Shown here piece by piece: positions 24,451 through 36,590 of a stretch of 64,000 nucleotides of DNA. The notes below the pieces were generated by a model that ran no database searches, was not told where the DNA came from, and saw only the letters and a program-made list of their open reading frames with translations. The stretch covers positions 74,941 to 138,940 of the forward strand of contig JXTB01000065.1 in NCBI GenBank assembly GCA_002914805.1. Direction: 5' to 3'. Both the position numbers and the translations under genes were made by a program. Source of the DNA: Parasponia andersonii (taxonomy: Eukaryota > Streptophyta > Magnoliopsida > Rosales > Cannabaceae). The stretch's first letter is position 1. Each line of letters starts with the position of its first letter.

Positions 24451-25114
24451 CTTAACATCGTCCGGGAGCCTCTAGCATAGTTAATCCTAAAATTGAATTG
24501 GTTAGTTGGTTCATAACACCATTTGTTAATAGTGCGCTAATCTAATTTGAAATCCATCCTGTGTGTTTCGTATTTGTCTTCTCCTCTCTAATCAGAACTT
24601 ATAATTTATCAACTCTCAAATCTTAAGGACTTATGTTAATTTCAATTCTTGTAATTATTCAGTCTTTTGCTTGGAACGTAGTTCTTCTTCTTGTAAATTA
24701 TTAGGTTTTTTTTTCGCTGGAATTGTAATTATTATATTCGATCGAACGATCTTATTGTTGTGACATTCTGACTAGAGGACGGATTCTTTCTTTAAGGTTA
24801 ATATAATCAATGTAGCAAATGAAACAATCCAGAGAATTCAGCTTGTGCTAAACTTTAACTTCTCTAATCGCATAATAGAATGCTAGAGAGAATGAGCCAA
24901 AAGAATACTTTTAAAATATAGAACACTAATTTCCTACTTTGGATTAAGTTTTAGTATCTCTTTATTCCATAGTGAAGATCTTCATCTTTGGACTTTGTCC
25001 CGTGGGCGCGTAGGCCCCGTCGAACCGGGTTAAATCGCATGTCTAACTGCTAACAATTTAGGTAATTAATCCATACGTAAAACCAACCTAAACAAATCGC
25101 CTCTGTCGAGTTAA

Positions 25115-25152
<38 letters not shown>

Positions 25153-25580
25153 TATTCCTTTCTTTTTTTTTCTGTATTTTGATAGGAAAAAATAAAAAAT
25201 CTGTCTTCCTTTCTTTTCTCTTCTTTTTTTTTTTTTTTTTTTTTGGAAGGGGAAAAAAATTGTCTTCTTCTCTTCAATTAATTACCAACGCTCGCTTCTT
25301 ACTTCTTTGCTAAAACAAATGATCAACAAGACAAAGATCGAGATATATTTGACAATGTCGAGAATATCCTATCAAAACAACCCACAATTATTTTTAAATG
25401 ACAACTTCTTTGGTACAGTGTAGGTAAACATAACTAGAATAAATCTGAAATGCAATAACATATTTCTTAATTACAGCCCACATTATCACTCAAATCGATG
25501 GACACAAGGGCATAGATAGTGACATGCAATCAGTTTCAACACTTAGCTACGACTGCGATTCAAGGAATCACCATTTTATG

Positions 25581-25582
<2 letters not shown>

Positions 25583-25626
<44 letters not shown>
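25583..25626. repeat. AT microsatellite
   Basis: About 22 AT units, about 400 bases upstream of the VTL start. Confidence 0.9.
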
Positions 25627-25628
<2 letters not shown>

Positions 25629-26024
25629 AAAACATATACCACTTTACAAAGCCCAATCCAAACTCTCAAATCTTTGCTTAAGCAAATTAATTTGCAGCAA
25701 CGTCTATAGACACTGGGAAAAGGCACAACTTTTCTTCTCTTTTTTCTAGTTATTTTATTCCACTATTTCTTAAATTATATATTATAATTTCTCTGATTTT
25801 CCCCCAAGGCCAAAGGTCACCAATTTTTTTTTTACCTCTTTTTAGGTGAAGTCACATACACGATATATTGACATAATCTCTCTCTACCATTAACCATTTT
25901 CACCAAATTTTTCACGACCTTCACGTCCAGTATAATTATCTCCTCACCTCCATAACAAAAACTCCGATCTCTTCTTTACATTATTAGTCTTCTCCATAAT
26001 TTCCACGTAGAAAACTTCAACCTC

Positions 26025-26756
26025 ATGTCTACTTCAGGAGTCAATGAAAAAGTACACCACGTAGTTGAAATCCCGGAAAAGACTCACTTCGAAACACTAT
26101 CCAAAGAGCCACAAGGCACTGCCAAAATTGACTACTCCTACAGGGCACAGTGGCTTAGAGCCGCCGTGCTCGGTGCCAATGACGGATTGGTCTCGGTCTC
26201 GTCACTAATCATGGGCGTGGGAGCGGTGAATAGAGACGTCAGAGCCATGTTACTTGCAGGGTTTGCCGGCCTAGTCGCCGGCGCAAGTAGCATGGCAATA
26301 GGAGAGTACGTCTCGGTGCATACTCAGTTGGACATAGAGGTAGCTCAGATCAAAAGAGACAAAGGGTCGTCAAGAAATGGAGAAAATCATGCAGAAGAAG
26401 AAGAGGAATTAGAAGAAGGAAAAGAAGAAGAAGAGGGAGTTGATCATGATGATCAGAATCAAGAGAAGTTGCCTAATCCGTTCCAGGCCGCCTTGGCGTC
26501 CGCTGTTTCGTTCTCAGCCGGAGGACTGGTGCCGCTCCTGCCGGCGGCATTCATCCAGGACTACAGGGTGAGGGTGGCGGTGGTGGCGGCGGTGGCGAGT
26601 TTGGCATTGATGGTGTTTGGAGGAGTCGGGGCTGCACTAGGAAGATCACGGGTAGGGGTTTCTTGTGTTAGGGTTTTGGTTGGAGGGTGGATAGCTATGG
26701 CTGTTACTTTTGCTCTCACCAAGTTGGTCAAATATAGTGGGATGAGCATGCTATAA
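26025..26756 (+). CDS. VTL: Vacuolar iron transporter-like protein (VTL, nodulin-21-like)
   Basis: An intact single-exon gene of 243 residues. VIT/VTL proteins move ferrous iron, and in some cases manganese, from cytosol into the vacuole. Membrane segments fall at about 48-68, 74-98, 153-178, 183-206 and 215-235, five in all. Family marks visible are Asp53 in GANDGLVS, Glu94 in AIGEYVSV, and QLDIE at 101-105. VTLs have a short loop after helix 2 instead of the long metal-binding domain of VIT1. Here that loop holds an acidic run at 123-142, largely Glu encoded by GAA/GAG repeats. The start is the first ATG after a pyrimidine-rich leader. It is the only plus-strand gene in the window. Confidence 0.93.
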   Translation: MSTSGVNEKVHHVVEIPEKTHFETLSKEPQGTAKIDYSYRAQWLRAAVLGANDGLVSVSSLIMGVGAVNRDVRAMLLAGFAGLVAGASSMAIGEYVSVHTQLDIEVAQIKRDKGSSRNGENHAEEEEELEEGKEEEEGVDHDDQNQEKLPNPFQAALASAVSFSAGGLVPLLPAAFIQDYRVRVAVVAAVASLALMVFGGVGAALGRSRVGVSCVRVLVGGWIAMAVTFALTKLVKYSGMSML

Positions 26757-26959
26757 TTAGGCTGCTGCTTCTCCATTAATTTGGTTTTGTGTTAGTTTCC
26801 TGTTTTGGGGGAAGTGATAATTTGATGTATTCCAAATAATGAAGGGGTTTGTGAGTTTGAAGATGAGAGAGGTGGAGAGGCAGTGGTAGAATCCTTTTCT
26901 CTCATTTTGCATTTTCGGTTGTGGCTCACTCCTCTATACTCTAATCAATACTTGAATCA

Positions 26960-28237
26960 ATATTTTTAATCAAGCAATGTTTTCCTTTTTTTTCTTTTTA
27001 CTTAGTTGTCGATGCCAATTAACACATATGTTACGGAGATTATTTTTATACTAAAATACACATTTATATATAGCGTATTCTTGAATGTCAAATTCAACCC
27101 AAATTACGTTGGAAAAAAAAAAAAACAGTACTACTTAGTCAGAAATGCGCACTAGAGATCTATTAGTATTTTTCATTACCTATCATAGAAATTTGTATAT
27201 ACATTTTGTGCTTATTATGACCTTTCCATATATACATCATGTGTTTATGACCTTTCCATGTATCAATTTGGTCTTATCGATCCTGTTAATGTATATGTCG
27301 TCTTTAATTTCTGTGTTTTTTACTACTTTTTTAGTGGACATAATTTCGGAGAAAAATTGTATGCAAAGGATAATATGTACTACTCCATGAATAAAACCAC
27401 ATGTGTAAGATTGAAAGATGGCGTTTGCTTTTTCTTTTTCTTTTTCTTTTTTTTTTTTTGATTAATGAGGTGCCTCAAATTTGGTACATGCATTACGTTG
27501 GAGTGTTATAATAATAATAACTAGCAACATTCTTCCAAGAATTATAGGATTCTTGTTCTTTTTTAATTTAGTAAATTGGCTTTAGAATACTAAAGAAAAT
27601 TTTATTGTTTCCCTAGCTAAGATAAGACTCCTAAACAAGATACTCCTTGGATGATGACAAAAGAAGAAAAAAGTATGTTCTTTATATGCAAAAAGAGCCT
27701 TATTGGTGTGACTCGGAAGCCTTGGGCAAGTCAGCCTAATGCACGAAGACCGTATCTTAAATGACCAATAACTGCAACTCGACTTATTTTCAATTTCTGT
27801 TAACCAATAAATTTAGTTTTAGCTAATAACCAATATTCAGTTTTCAATTTCTTGTAAATCTAACAATGAAATATAAAACCATACAATCTATAAAATATTA
27901 AGTAAAGGATCAAGCCCAAATCATAATTTATGTCACTTTTACCGGCACCAGCACCATGGAAAACAGTCTTTCATTTGAAAATACGAACACACCCGAAACT
28001 TCTTTCGCTTAGAAAATAACACGAAATGTACCACATGCAATTAAGAAAAATCTTCAGACTGTTTCATACCAAAAATTGACATGAAAAAGGAAAAAGTACT
28101 TGTGCTCCATTTCTTTCTTTGCAGCACTGGTTAAGAATTAAGCATTCACTAAACATCAATTTCACAAGCAGCTTATAAAGTTGAATTTCCACTTGCCAAA
28201 TCTTCTCAGTTCTCGCATATATGTTCCCTCACAGATG

Positions 28238-28288
<51 letters not shown>

Positions 28289-28791
28289 AATATATTTTTT
28301 AAAAAATATTTAAAAAAAAATAAAGAAAAGAAAGGAAAAGGTCCCCTCCAGTAATGTTCTCCCTGCAAAAGGGAGGCCCCCGTTCTCTTGTATGGGGACT
28401 GGCCAAGATATTTGGTTATAACCAAAGCATTTCTTTCAATCAAAAACTGTCAATAAGCATAATAATATCACAAAAAAGGAAATTTAATGCAAAACAATCT
28501 ACAGGGATCAACAACTAGGATCACAAGGAGCTCAGTCTTATTTCTACACCATGCCAAAATTAATACCAGTCATAATTCATAACATTAGCTAACTGCAAAT
28601 AGAGAATAAAGCAAGATAATTCAGAGGTGATCAGAACCTCTGACATAGCTCAAAGGAACATGCAAAAAAACTAAATCTGAGTGCTCTGAAGGATACATAT
28701 CAGAAAAATAAGGGACATCGAAAAGTGAAATGGTTCCAACTTGTCACTGCTTATAAGATATCATCCATACTGGCAGCTTGCATGTCCCACA
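26960..28791. other. Spacer between the convergent VTL and pyruvate kinase genes
   Basis: No gene seen. It includes a pyrimidine run (about 27425-27460) and an AT dinucleotide run (28242-28284). The right part should hold the pyruvate kinase 3' UTR. Confidence 0.5.
28242..28284. repeat. AT microsatellite
   Basis: About 21 TA units in the spacer after pyruvate kinase. Confidence 0.9.
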
Positions 28792-31256
28792 TTATTTCAC
28801 CACGCAGATCTTAATCACAGAGGCAGTTCCAATACGATGAAGTGCCACAACTGCATCACCAGGCTTACACAACCCCCTACCAGTTGCTGATTTCAATGCA
28901 GCTTCCAAAATCACTTCCGTGGATTCCGCATCAGTGGCCTTAGCTGATCCTTCAGCAAGTAATGGAAGTAAACCCCTGTAGATCAAGCTGTGCCTTGCTG
29001 GAGTTTCATCACTGCAGCTCCAATCAAACGAGTCTGTAGTCAATACAGGTACAACAACAGAGAGGATTGGAACAGCTGGCCTGTATTTGGCAACCAATTT
29101 GGCTGTTGTTCCACCGCGTGTCAGCACAACAATGAGTTTTGCTTTGGCCTTGTTAGCTGTTCTGACAGCAGAGGATGCAAGACTCTCCAATGGGCTCATT
29201 GGAAGAGGGGTTGACCTTATCATCTCCTTAAAAATTGCCCCATAGTCAAGAGAAGATTCTGCCTCAATACATATACGAGCCATGATCTTAACGGCAAGTT
29301 CTGGATAGGCCCCAGCTGCACTCTCTCCACTAAGCATAACACAATCAGTTCCATCGAGAACTGCATTAGCTACATCAGTAGCTTCAGCACGAGTTGGACG
29401 TGGAGACTTGATCATGGACTCAAGCATTTGAGTGGCAGTGACAACAGGCTTCCCCACCAGATTGCATTTGTAGATCATCATTTTCTGTGCCAAGAAAATC
29501 TTCTCAACTGGGATCTCCATTCCAAGATCACCACGGGCAACCATGAATGCATCAGTCTCACGCAAGATCTCGTCAAAGTTGATAACTCCCTCCTGGTTCT
29601 CAACCTGATAACACCATAGAAAACACAGAAACACAAGTTTATCAACAAAATTAAAATGTCCAAACTTTTATATGACACATATTACAAAGTAACCACAAAG
29701 AAGAGCATGCATAGACACAGATACACGAGAGATCATGGATGCAAGCATGGCAAGAGAAAGCATGTATGGATGTGCAAAGTTGATGGAGAGCTGGCCCCAT
29801 CAACCTGTCGAATATGATGTCATATGAGCAGTTTGGGCTTCTTCATAACTAACAGTACACTTTGCTTATCATATCACTAACAGTACACTTGCTTATCATA
29901 TCTTGCTAAGTGTTTTTAGAACAATAACATATGCAAACACTTCGAATAGAGAAAGGAGTCATATCTAGCACAAACATGTTATCTAACATAGTGAACACCG
30001 AGACTGGACGCTTACACTGAGCATACCTTTGACATTAACATAATATTCTTGGCATGGGACCCAAGAACCTTACGGACATTAACAAGATCCGATCCCTTGC
30101 GTACAAAAGAAAGAGCAATCATATCAATTTTGTTGGGAACACCCCATCCAAGAATATCTTCCCTATCTTTCTCGGTTAGCGTTGGAAGATCCACCACGAC
30201 ACCAGGAAGATTAACATTTTTCCTCTCACCCAGCATTGCAGTGTTCTCACAACGACACCTCACAGTCCCAGCTTTTGGATCACAAGACAAGACAGTCAGG
30301 GTGATAGTGCCATCAGCACACAAAATAGTATTTCCAGGCTTCAAGTCCACAGCCAGCTTTTGGTAGCTCATGGAAATCCTCTCTGGGTCACCTTTAATGC
30401 TGTAATCAGTAGTAATGGTAATCTCTTGGCCCTCCTTCAGTTGAATAGGCTTACTATCCTTTAGGAAACCAGTTCGAATCTCAGGTCCCTGCAAGGCAAA
30501 AAGCAAAGTTGCAAATTCATGGCTAGGAAATTAAATCCTTTGGTAACAGCATCTGTACGGCTGTTAAGTATTAAAGTAGGTTAGTACATGAGAAGTACAG
30601 GCGTGCAGGAGAGAATCATAAGCATGCAGTACTGCAGGGGAGAAGTACCCAAATCATGGGGAAAAAAAAAAAAAAACACATGAATTACTCGAACAGATGT
30701 GTTCTCCTTAGAAGCGAAATATGAGACAAAGTTACTCCTAAATAACCATAAGATGTGACATTTTAGTTCCAAAGATTTTTCTATAGCAACTGGTTTGATT
30801 TTTTTAATATTCTTTTATTTCAATCGAAAACATGCTTAAATTAAAACCAGACCTTGAATATCATGTTCTCGAAATAATTCTTAGAACCCTGAAAACAGGC
30901 AAAGTGGCAAACAAAGTTCCACACACCTTTTACGTGAAAACTAAATAAGTTCTTCAACCCAACATTTATTACTTAAAATTACTCAACTGGATTTACATCG
31001 AAATACCATTAAAATACTTTTGACAGATTAACTTGATGCATGTGGCAAAGTAAGAGCAGGTCACTTGAAACAGATTCACCAGCAACTTATAAATAACTGA
31101 TCCAGAGCAAAAAAATTCTTTTTTTTCCCCATAAAAATGAAAAAGCACCAATTACTCAAACTTCAAGTCCATATTTTCAGAACAAATTTCCATATTAACC
31201 GATGTTTCCATAATCCAAATAACATCAAATCCAAACCATAATCGATAAGCACAAAT

Positions 31257-31294
<38 letters not shown>

Positions 31295-31471
31295 ACCCAC
31301 ACACACACACACACCTTGGTGTCGAGCATGACAGCGCAGAGGATCTGGGTTTTATACATAGCAGCACGGAGATTATCCAGAGTCTCCTGGTGGTACTCAT
31401 GGGTTNGTCTTCGGAACACGCCCATTGTTAGGGATCTCCTTCAAAATTCCCTCTATGTCGATGTTCGCCAT
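28792..31471 (-). CDS. Cytosolic pyruvate kinase, exon 1 broken at an N
   Basis: Glycolytic enzyme transferring phosphate from phosphoenolpyruvate to ADP. Exons (minus): 31471-31315, 30488-30027 and 29604-28792. Exon 2 starts GPEIRTG and ends ...IMLMSK; exon 3 starts VENQEG, so the catalytic Lys and the metal-binding Glu lie on either side of intron 2. VARGDLGMEIP, TATQMLESM and LSGESAAG are intact, and the C-terminal domain is complete. Exon 1 reads from MANIDIEG to GRVPKT, meets N at 31406, then resumes at THEYHQETL. About 34 residues expected between them (the TLGP and FNFSHG motifs) are missing and the frame does not join. The other exons look healthy, so an assembly fault is likelier than a pseudogene. 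The full protein would be about 510 residues. A 5' UTR intron at about 31539-31646 is likely. Confidence 0.9.
31261..31314 (-). repeat. Homopolymer plus dinucleotide repeat at a splice donor
   Basis: On the minus strand the intron opens with a GT repeat, from the donor GT at 31314-31313, followed by a run of 33 T (31293-31261). The donor is the first unit of a microsatellite. Confidence 0.85.
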
Positions 31472-31771
31472 TGATAGTAACACCAGAACTCAAATACAAC
31501 AACTCAGTGAGTCGATCAACTCGCTCCACGACGATCCTGCAGAAGAAGAAAAATTATTCGAAATCAATGAATCAAGCTTCTGAATCAAACTTGATTTGGA
31601 TTTATCTGAGCTTGTTTAGGTAAAACCCTAAGAGATAGAACGTACCGAAATGCAAAACAGTGGTCTCGAATGGCGACTACTCGTGCAGTATTAGTTTAGC
31701 CACACCTTCCCTTCTTTGCTACAACCCACGCCCCAAGCTATCTTTCCTCTTTTCATTCTTGGCCTCTTTTT

Positions 31772-31780
31772 TATATATAT
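31772..31780 (-). promoter_or_regulatory. Possible TATA box of pyruvate kinase
   Basis: TATATATA on the minus strand, about 125 bases upstream of the likely 5' UTR splice donor. Motif and position only. Confidence 0.3.
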
Positions 31781-31799
31781 TTTGGGTTTTTATTATTAA

Positions 31800-33853
31800 A
31801 GAAAAGAGAATATTCTTATTTTCTGAATCATTTATTATTTAGTTGAAAATGTTATCTTTTATAAATATTTAATAATTTATTTTATGACATTGCAAAGCAC
31901 GCAACACATTTTGAATATTCATTTTTGTGTTGTATAATAAAAAAATATATTGTGATCATCTTTTTATTATGTTTTTTCAAATAGATTTTCAAGTCATTTT
32001 CATGTGAGAGAAAAAATTATCGTCGGAAATTTAAAACGTCATGTTCAAATTTTACAAAATGTAAAAGATAGTGAGTGAGATACTTTAAATTAATAAAGTC
32101 ACCCTTATATGTTTCTTATAATAAAAGATTAAAAATTTGGCCTTTGGTGTTGGTTTGTTGCTCGTTATTGTTTTATTTACTAGGTTGTTAATTCTTTAAG
32201 GAAAAAATAAAAAAGGAAAAAGGAAAAAGGAGTAAATGACCGCACACAGAGTGAAAACAACTCGGTGGGCTAATTGTCAAACAATTGGACGGCTACGATT
32301 CACAACGGAAAAGATGCCCCTGTTCTTTGTTGTCACAAATAGAATAGAATATTTGCGTTGTTTGTGTATTTTTAGGTAATAGACTATTTGTATTGTTGAA
32401 ATATATTAAGACTAATAATAGACTCATCGAGTCAATATACACATGAGAACACCATATATAATTATAGATGGCATCCCTTTCTAAATGCTAAACTATGAAT
32501 TCGAGGGATTCATGGCTTTATTGCTCTCAAAATTGTTTTCAAGACAAATTGTTCTAGATATGATCCATCGTGTTGAGTTTCTGTCACTCTTAATATTTTC
32601 TAGTTTCTACTAAGACTTGCTTTATTTTCATGTAATAACATGTGGCATTATTACCTTAAGAAAAAGTTGGACAAAATATCTTGCTAGCACCACCTAAAAT
32701 ACTAACCGCTATCTAAACTGGAATTAACACTAAAATCGAGTTATAGGATGTTGGGGCTATTAACTTAGACATGTCTCATGTTGTTATTTATTGAAAAGAG
32801 AAAAAAACAAAGTGACGAATGGTGTTGGGACCACTCACCACCGAGGTCTAAAATCTAAGCATGGAGAAATGGAATATGCGAGGGTACATTTACATGTGAT
32901 ATATTATTGGATTCATATGCTTAAGAGACCGTATGTGGGTGTTTGACTAGCGACTGGTCCTGGTCTAAAACATCACGCCTTTCTATTGTATTGTTTCCAT
33001 TCGCTGATTTGCAACTGCTTCCGATTACCGTGTGCGCCACCCCATTTAATGTAACACTCAACCTAGAATTCTTGATACTATAACGCCACACAACCTAGAT
33101 TAAATCATACCTTTTTGTCATTTGACCTTTGCTAAGAATAAAAAAATAAATAAAAAGCGAAGAATAAAAGTACTGACCTACAGAAGGATTTCAATTTTCC
33201 AAGTCATTATCTAAATAGAGAAACAGGGTTTAAAGTACCGTGTTTATTTGATGATGAAGTAACTTCAGAGGTGTAAAATGGGTTAGGCTGACCCTATCTT
33301 GATTAGGCCTCAGCCCTCGGCTAATTTGTGCCATCCAAGTGGCCACAACGTTTAGACCAGCACGACCAACAATACCTACTTGCCTTGTTGAAAGAGGCCC
33401 TCCCTATATGCACCAAACTAGATTGGAGCACAAGAAAAGACATACTAAAGAGAATACTTGAGCACATAAAATTATGATGGTGAGACGAAAAAGAGAACTT
33501 ATGGCATTACTAATTAATCACGTATGCTTGTAAGCAATGCATATCTCCATGAAAGTACATGTCTGCCTACAGAGTCTCTGTAATGCTCAATAACACCTTG
33601 ACCCTTCGAGTTGATATACCATGCATTCTTACAGTTATTAGACACTCCACATTTCTACAACTAAGGGATTCAAATCAGAAACAGAATGGAAAACGAGGAT
33701 ATCATGATTATACTATTGAGGATTCAGTGTCACATTTTAGGCGATGTTTCAACAGGACAGTCACTTTCCACAACCAATTCGTTTCCCACAACATTTTTAC
33801 CTCACTGTTTCTATGTTCAAACATCATAATTATCACAATGCTCAACTAATCAT
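31800..33853. other. Intergenic between pyruvate kinase and SPT4
   Basis: No gene recognised. The rightmost few hundred bases are probably SPT4 3' UTR. The open frame at about 33559-33849 has no known content. Confidence 0.45.
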
Positions 33854-35634
33854 TCACACGCGCTTTGGCGGCACGTACTGCACTCTTTCGTCTTCACATA
33901 AGTTCTGCAGCAAGTCAAGCAAACAAAAGTCATTAACTAAGAAAAGCATAATTTGCTAGTAAAACAGATGGAAGAGCAAAGATCAAAGATGCAATAGGTT
34001 AATATAACCAATCCAAACTTAAAAGGATAAACAAATTAACTAAGAAATGCAACGTTTTGTCAATCTCTAAGTGTTGCTAATGCTGATTCGAAGTTTTCAG
34101 AATGTTTAAGTACTGAGAAACAAACATATATTAAAGCACAACACAGCTGGCACTAAATTCGAAACAAAACCCATCTTGAAATAGTCTCTAATTTACTGGT
34201 TGATATATAATGTGACAAAAAAACAATGGAACTTAAAGATATAACATGATTAAACAAGCAATAAATGTTCTACTAAGACTAACTGGTCCAACTGTTTATA
34301 TATGAACCCTCCCTTTTGCGAAGATTGCACTCATCAATGCAAAAAAAGAGGCATTATAAGCTTGACAGCTCGCAACATTTAGACGGTAAAAGATGTACAT
34401 ACTATTCTCAATTTTTAACATTGAAAGAAATGTGCATACTAATACTTTTCGTGAAGATTCTAATGTTACATTTATACCCCAATATGAATGATGCTTACAT
34501 ACTGTAAAATGCCAAATATAATGCAAAAAAGCCATTCAAAATCCAAAAAATCAAAGAGCCTTAACCAGGGGCAGAAAATGGATAAATTTTTCAGGGAGAG
34601 AAGTATCAAATTGTTATCAACGCTTCAACAGATGACAAGACTAAGCCGAATGTAAGCAAAGCATCTTACTGCAACTTGGTATCAGGTTAGAACTGTACAA
34701 GTCACAGTCACTCACTACAATGTACATGGGCAATGGCTATCTCTACAATTTTGCTCACTCAACAGAAAAAGTTCGAAACAAACTTGTGTGATAGCAAACT
34801 GGTTTACATACAGATCACCAAAGTAGCTAGTTGTCTCACCTGTAAGTCCTCGGGTAAAGCCTCCGAGACGGCAAGAGTGTAACAACCAGGGGCGAATTTT
34901 CCTGCCACAAAAAAGAAAAAGAAAAAAAAAAAAACAAAACCAAACAGAAAGGGTTTTATTACAGAAATTCAACTATTCGTATACAACAAAAGAGACGAAC
35001 ACATAATTAGAAAGCAAATAGTTGAGATTAAGAGGGCAAAGGCACTGTTTCATCGAGTTTTGTCGAAACTAAAGAGAAATATGGAATTTGATTTAATTCT
35101 AAAGAATTCCATGGTGTCAAAGTTTAAAACTTGTACCAATTCGCAACCAGCGGGCAGCCCAACTCCTTGTAGGATCCATCACTGAAATTATCCTATCAAA
35201 AATTCAAAATCGAAATAAAATGTCAACAGAAATTAATGACATTAACGTTGAACGAAGAGAAAACATAGCGTATTTATTATAAACTTCTAAACTTAAGAGA
35301 GAGGGAGTACCCATTGAAATTAGGGGTGGTGCAATCGACAACACGTTCGTGATCTTCGTCCATCTTGAAGAAGGGACAGTTCTCACACCCCGATTCCCTG
35401 AACTGTATGGTTATTAAACAATGAAATGAAAATGAGAGCAAAAAGAAAGAAGGCAACCATAAACCCTAAATCCCCAAAATATGTGTAAGAATTGAATGGA
35501 GAAAATCAAAGAAGGAAGAAGAAGAAGAAGAAAAAGACCTGGTCGTAAGTCTTGACGAGGCGGCAGCGAAGGCAAGCCCTAAGTTCGTGGCCGAAGCTCG
35601 TCGGAATTTGGGCCGGAGCCGGAACGCTTCCCAT
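33854..35634 (-). CDS. SPT4: Transcription elongation factor SPT4, complete, 5 exons
   Basis: Small nuclear protein that pairs with SPT5 to form DSIF, which keeps RNA polymerase II processive. Exons (minus): 35634-35539, 35402-35311, 35192-35137, 34901-34840 and 33904-33854. They total 357 bases and 118 residues, the usual length for plant SPT4. The N-terminal zinc finger is present as Cys21, Cys24, Cys38 and Cys41 (LRACLRCRL, SGCENCPFF). The SPT5-binding core follows with NGIISVMDP, SWAARWLRIG and FAPGCYTLAVSE. Intron 1 has a weak donor (GTCTTT), but the phase and the protein fit. Intron 4 is the longest, near 930 bases. Confidence 0.95.
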
Positions 35635-35756
35635 TCTTTCTCCCTCCCTCTGCTCTTTTGCTTTCGCTTTTCCAAATTCAATCACTTTCCCCTCACTATT
35701 TATTTGTTTGTCAACAATTTTTTTTTTTTTTTTTTTTTGGGATAAAGTTTGTCAAC

Positions 35757-36513
35757 AATTTTTAGGGGACTTCTAAGGTACGGTATAGGAAAAAAAAGTG
35801 TATCAATAAGCCTAGCTCTATGTGTTTTGATTGGACAAGAAAGTCTTGGGTGGCCCACATAATTTATGTTGCTGAAGTTGAGCGTATCAGTGGATCCTTT
35901 ATATGCCTACTAGGCTATTCAATATTATTCTCGTGGATCGTATATTTAGGATTTCATTTTGTTCAAGTAGAAATGATTAAGAGTTTTCATAATATCACTG
36001 GATAGAAGGTTGCAGAAACTATAGGTGGATTAAATAGTGTTGCAATTGTGGTAGATAGTATATTTTGTGTTTGCCAATTTGTTTTTTAACTACCTGTGGT
36101 ATAATTGTACTGGTCGTGTCAATAAGGAATTGCAGTGTATAATCGATGGCAAGAGAAGGTATATATTTATCTATTATTAATAATAATTATTCGACACTCA
36201 TTCACCATCACCATACCGAGTTAACAAGATAATTCATTGTCGGATCTCTTATCGCGAAATCCTTCATTCAAGACAAAATATACACATAAATAATACTTAT
36301 TTAACTTTTAATTGCTACACAATAAAACACAAATCCGTTACATACACGGCATCGCTTTTAGGATTTTTAATAGTATAATCCTCTGTTTCGCTAGCTAGGG
36401 TGGTAAAGATAGAAGCAATTTCAGACCATTCTTACCTAATAACATAGCCAAAGAAGCTCGGTGTATTGATACACCTTTTTACTATACCGTACCTTAGAAA
36501 CCCCCTAATTTTT
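35757..36513. mobile_element. 743-bp TIR element with 7-bp target duplication
   Basis: Inverted ends of about 50 bases: the left starts aggggacttctaaggtacgg at 35764 and the right is its diverged reverse complement ending at 36506. The inner part of the repeat includes the GTGTATCAATA core. AATTTTT lies on both sides (35757-35763 and 36507-36513), although this is a low-complexity heptamer. No transposase is encoded, so it is non-autonomous. The superfamily cannot be set from the ends. Confidence 0.65.
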
Positions 36514-36539
36514 AATACCAAAAGAAATGTTCATTTGAA

Positions 36540-36590
36540 AGATAGGGGTTTTCTAGAAAGGACGTATCAATACACTCTCTTACTATAGAC
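36540..36590. repeat. Partial terminus related to the TIR element
   Basis: ggggttttctagaaagg followed by gtatcaatacactc resembles a shortened end of the element finishing at 36506, about 35 bases away. Possibly a second, truncated copy. Confidence 0.4.

Larger units (their letters stand above)
24404..25930. other. Intergenic upstream of the iron-transporter-like gene
   Basis: Holds AT dinucleotide runs (24412-24448 and 25583-25626), a poly-A run (about 25122-25148), a poly-T run (about 25226-25243) and a possible copia LTR scrap at about 24985-25035. No gene seen. Confidence 0.5.

Noticed and set aside
24985..25060. tRNA-like words (GTCGAACC, GGGTTAAATC)
   Set aside because: No cloverleaf could be formed; the context fits an LTR scrap better.
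25519..25749. Open frames with Tyr-Ile repeats
   Set aside because: They are translations of the AT microsatellite.
28792..31471. Calling pyruvate kinase a pseudogene
   Set aside because: All splice sites and two of three exons are intact and the defect coincides exactly with an N, so an assembly fault is the simpler reading.
35820..36005. 61-codon plus-strand frame inside the TIR element
   Set aside because: No resemblance to a transposase or other family; chance frame in a non-autonomous element.
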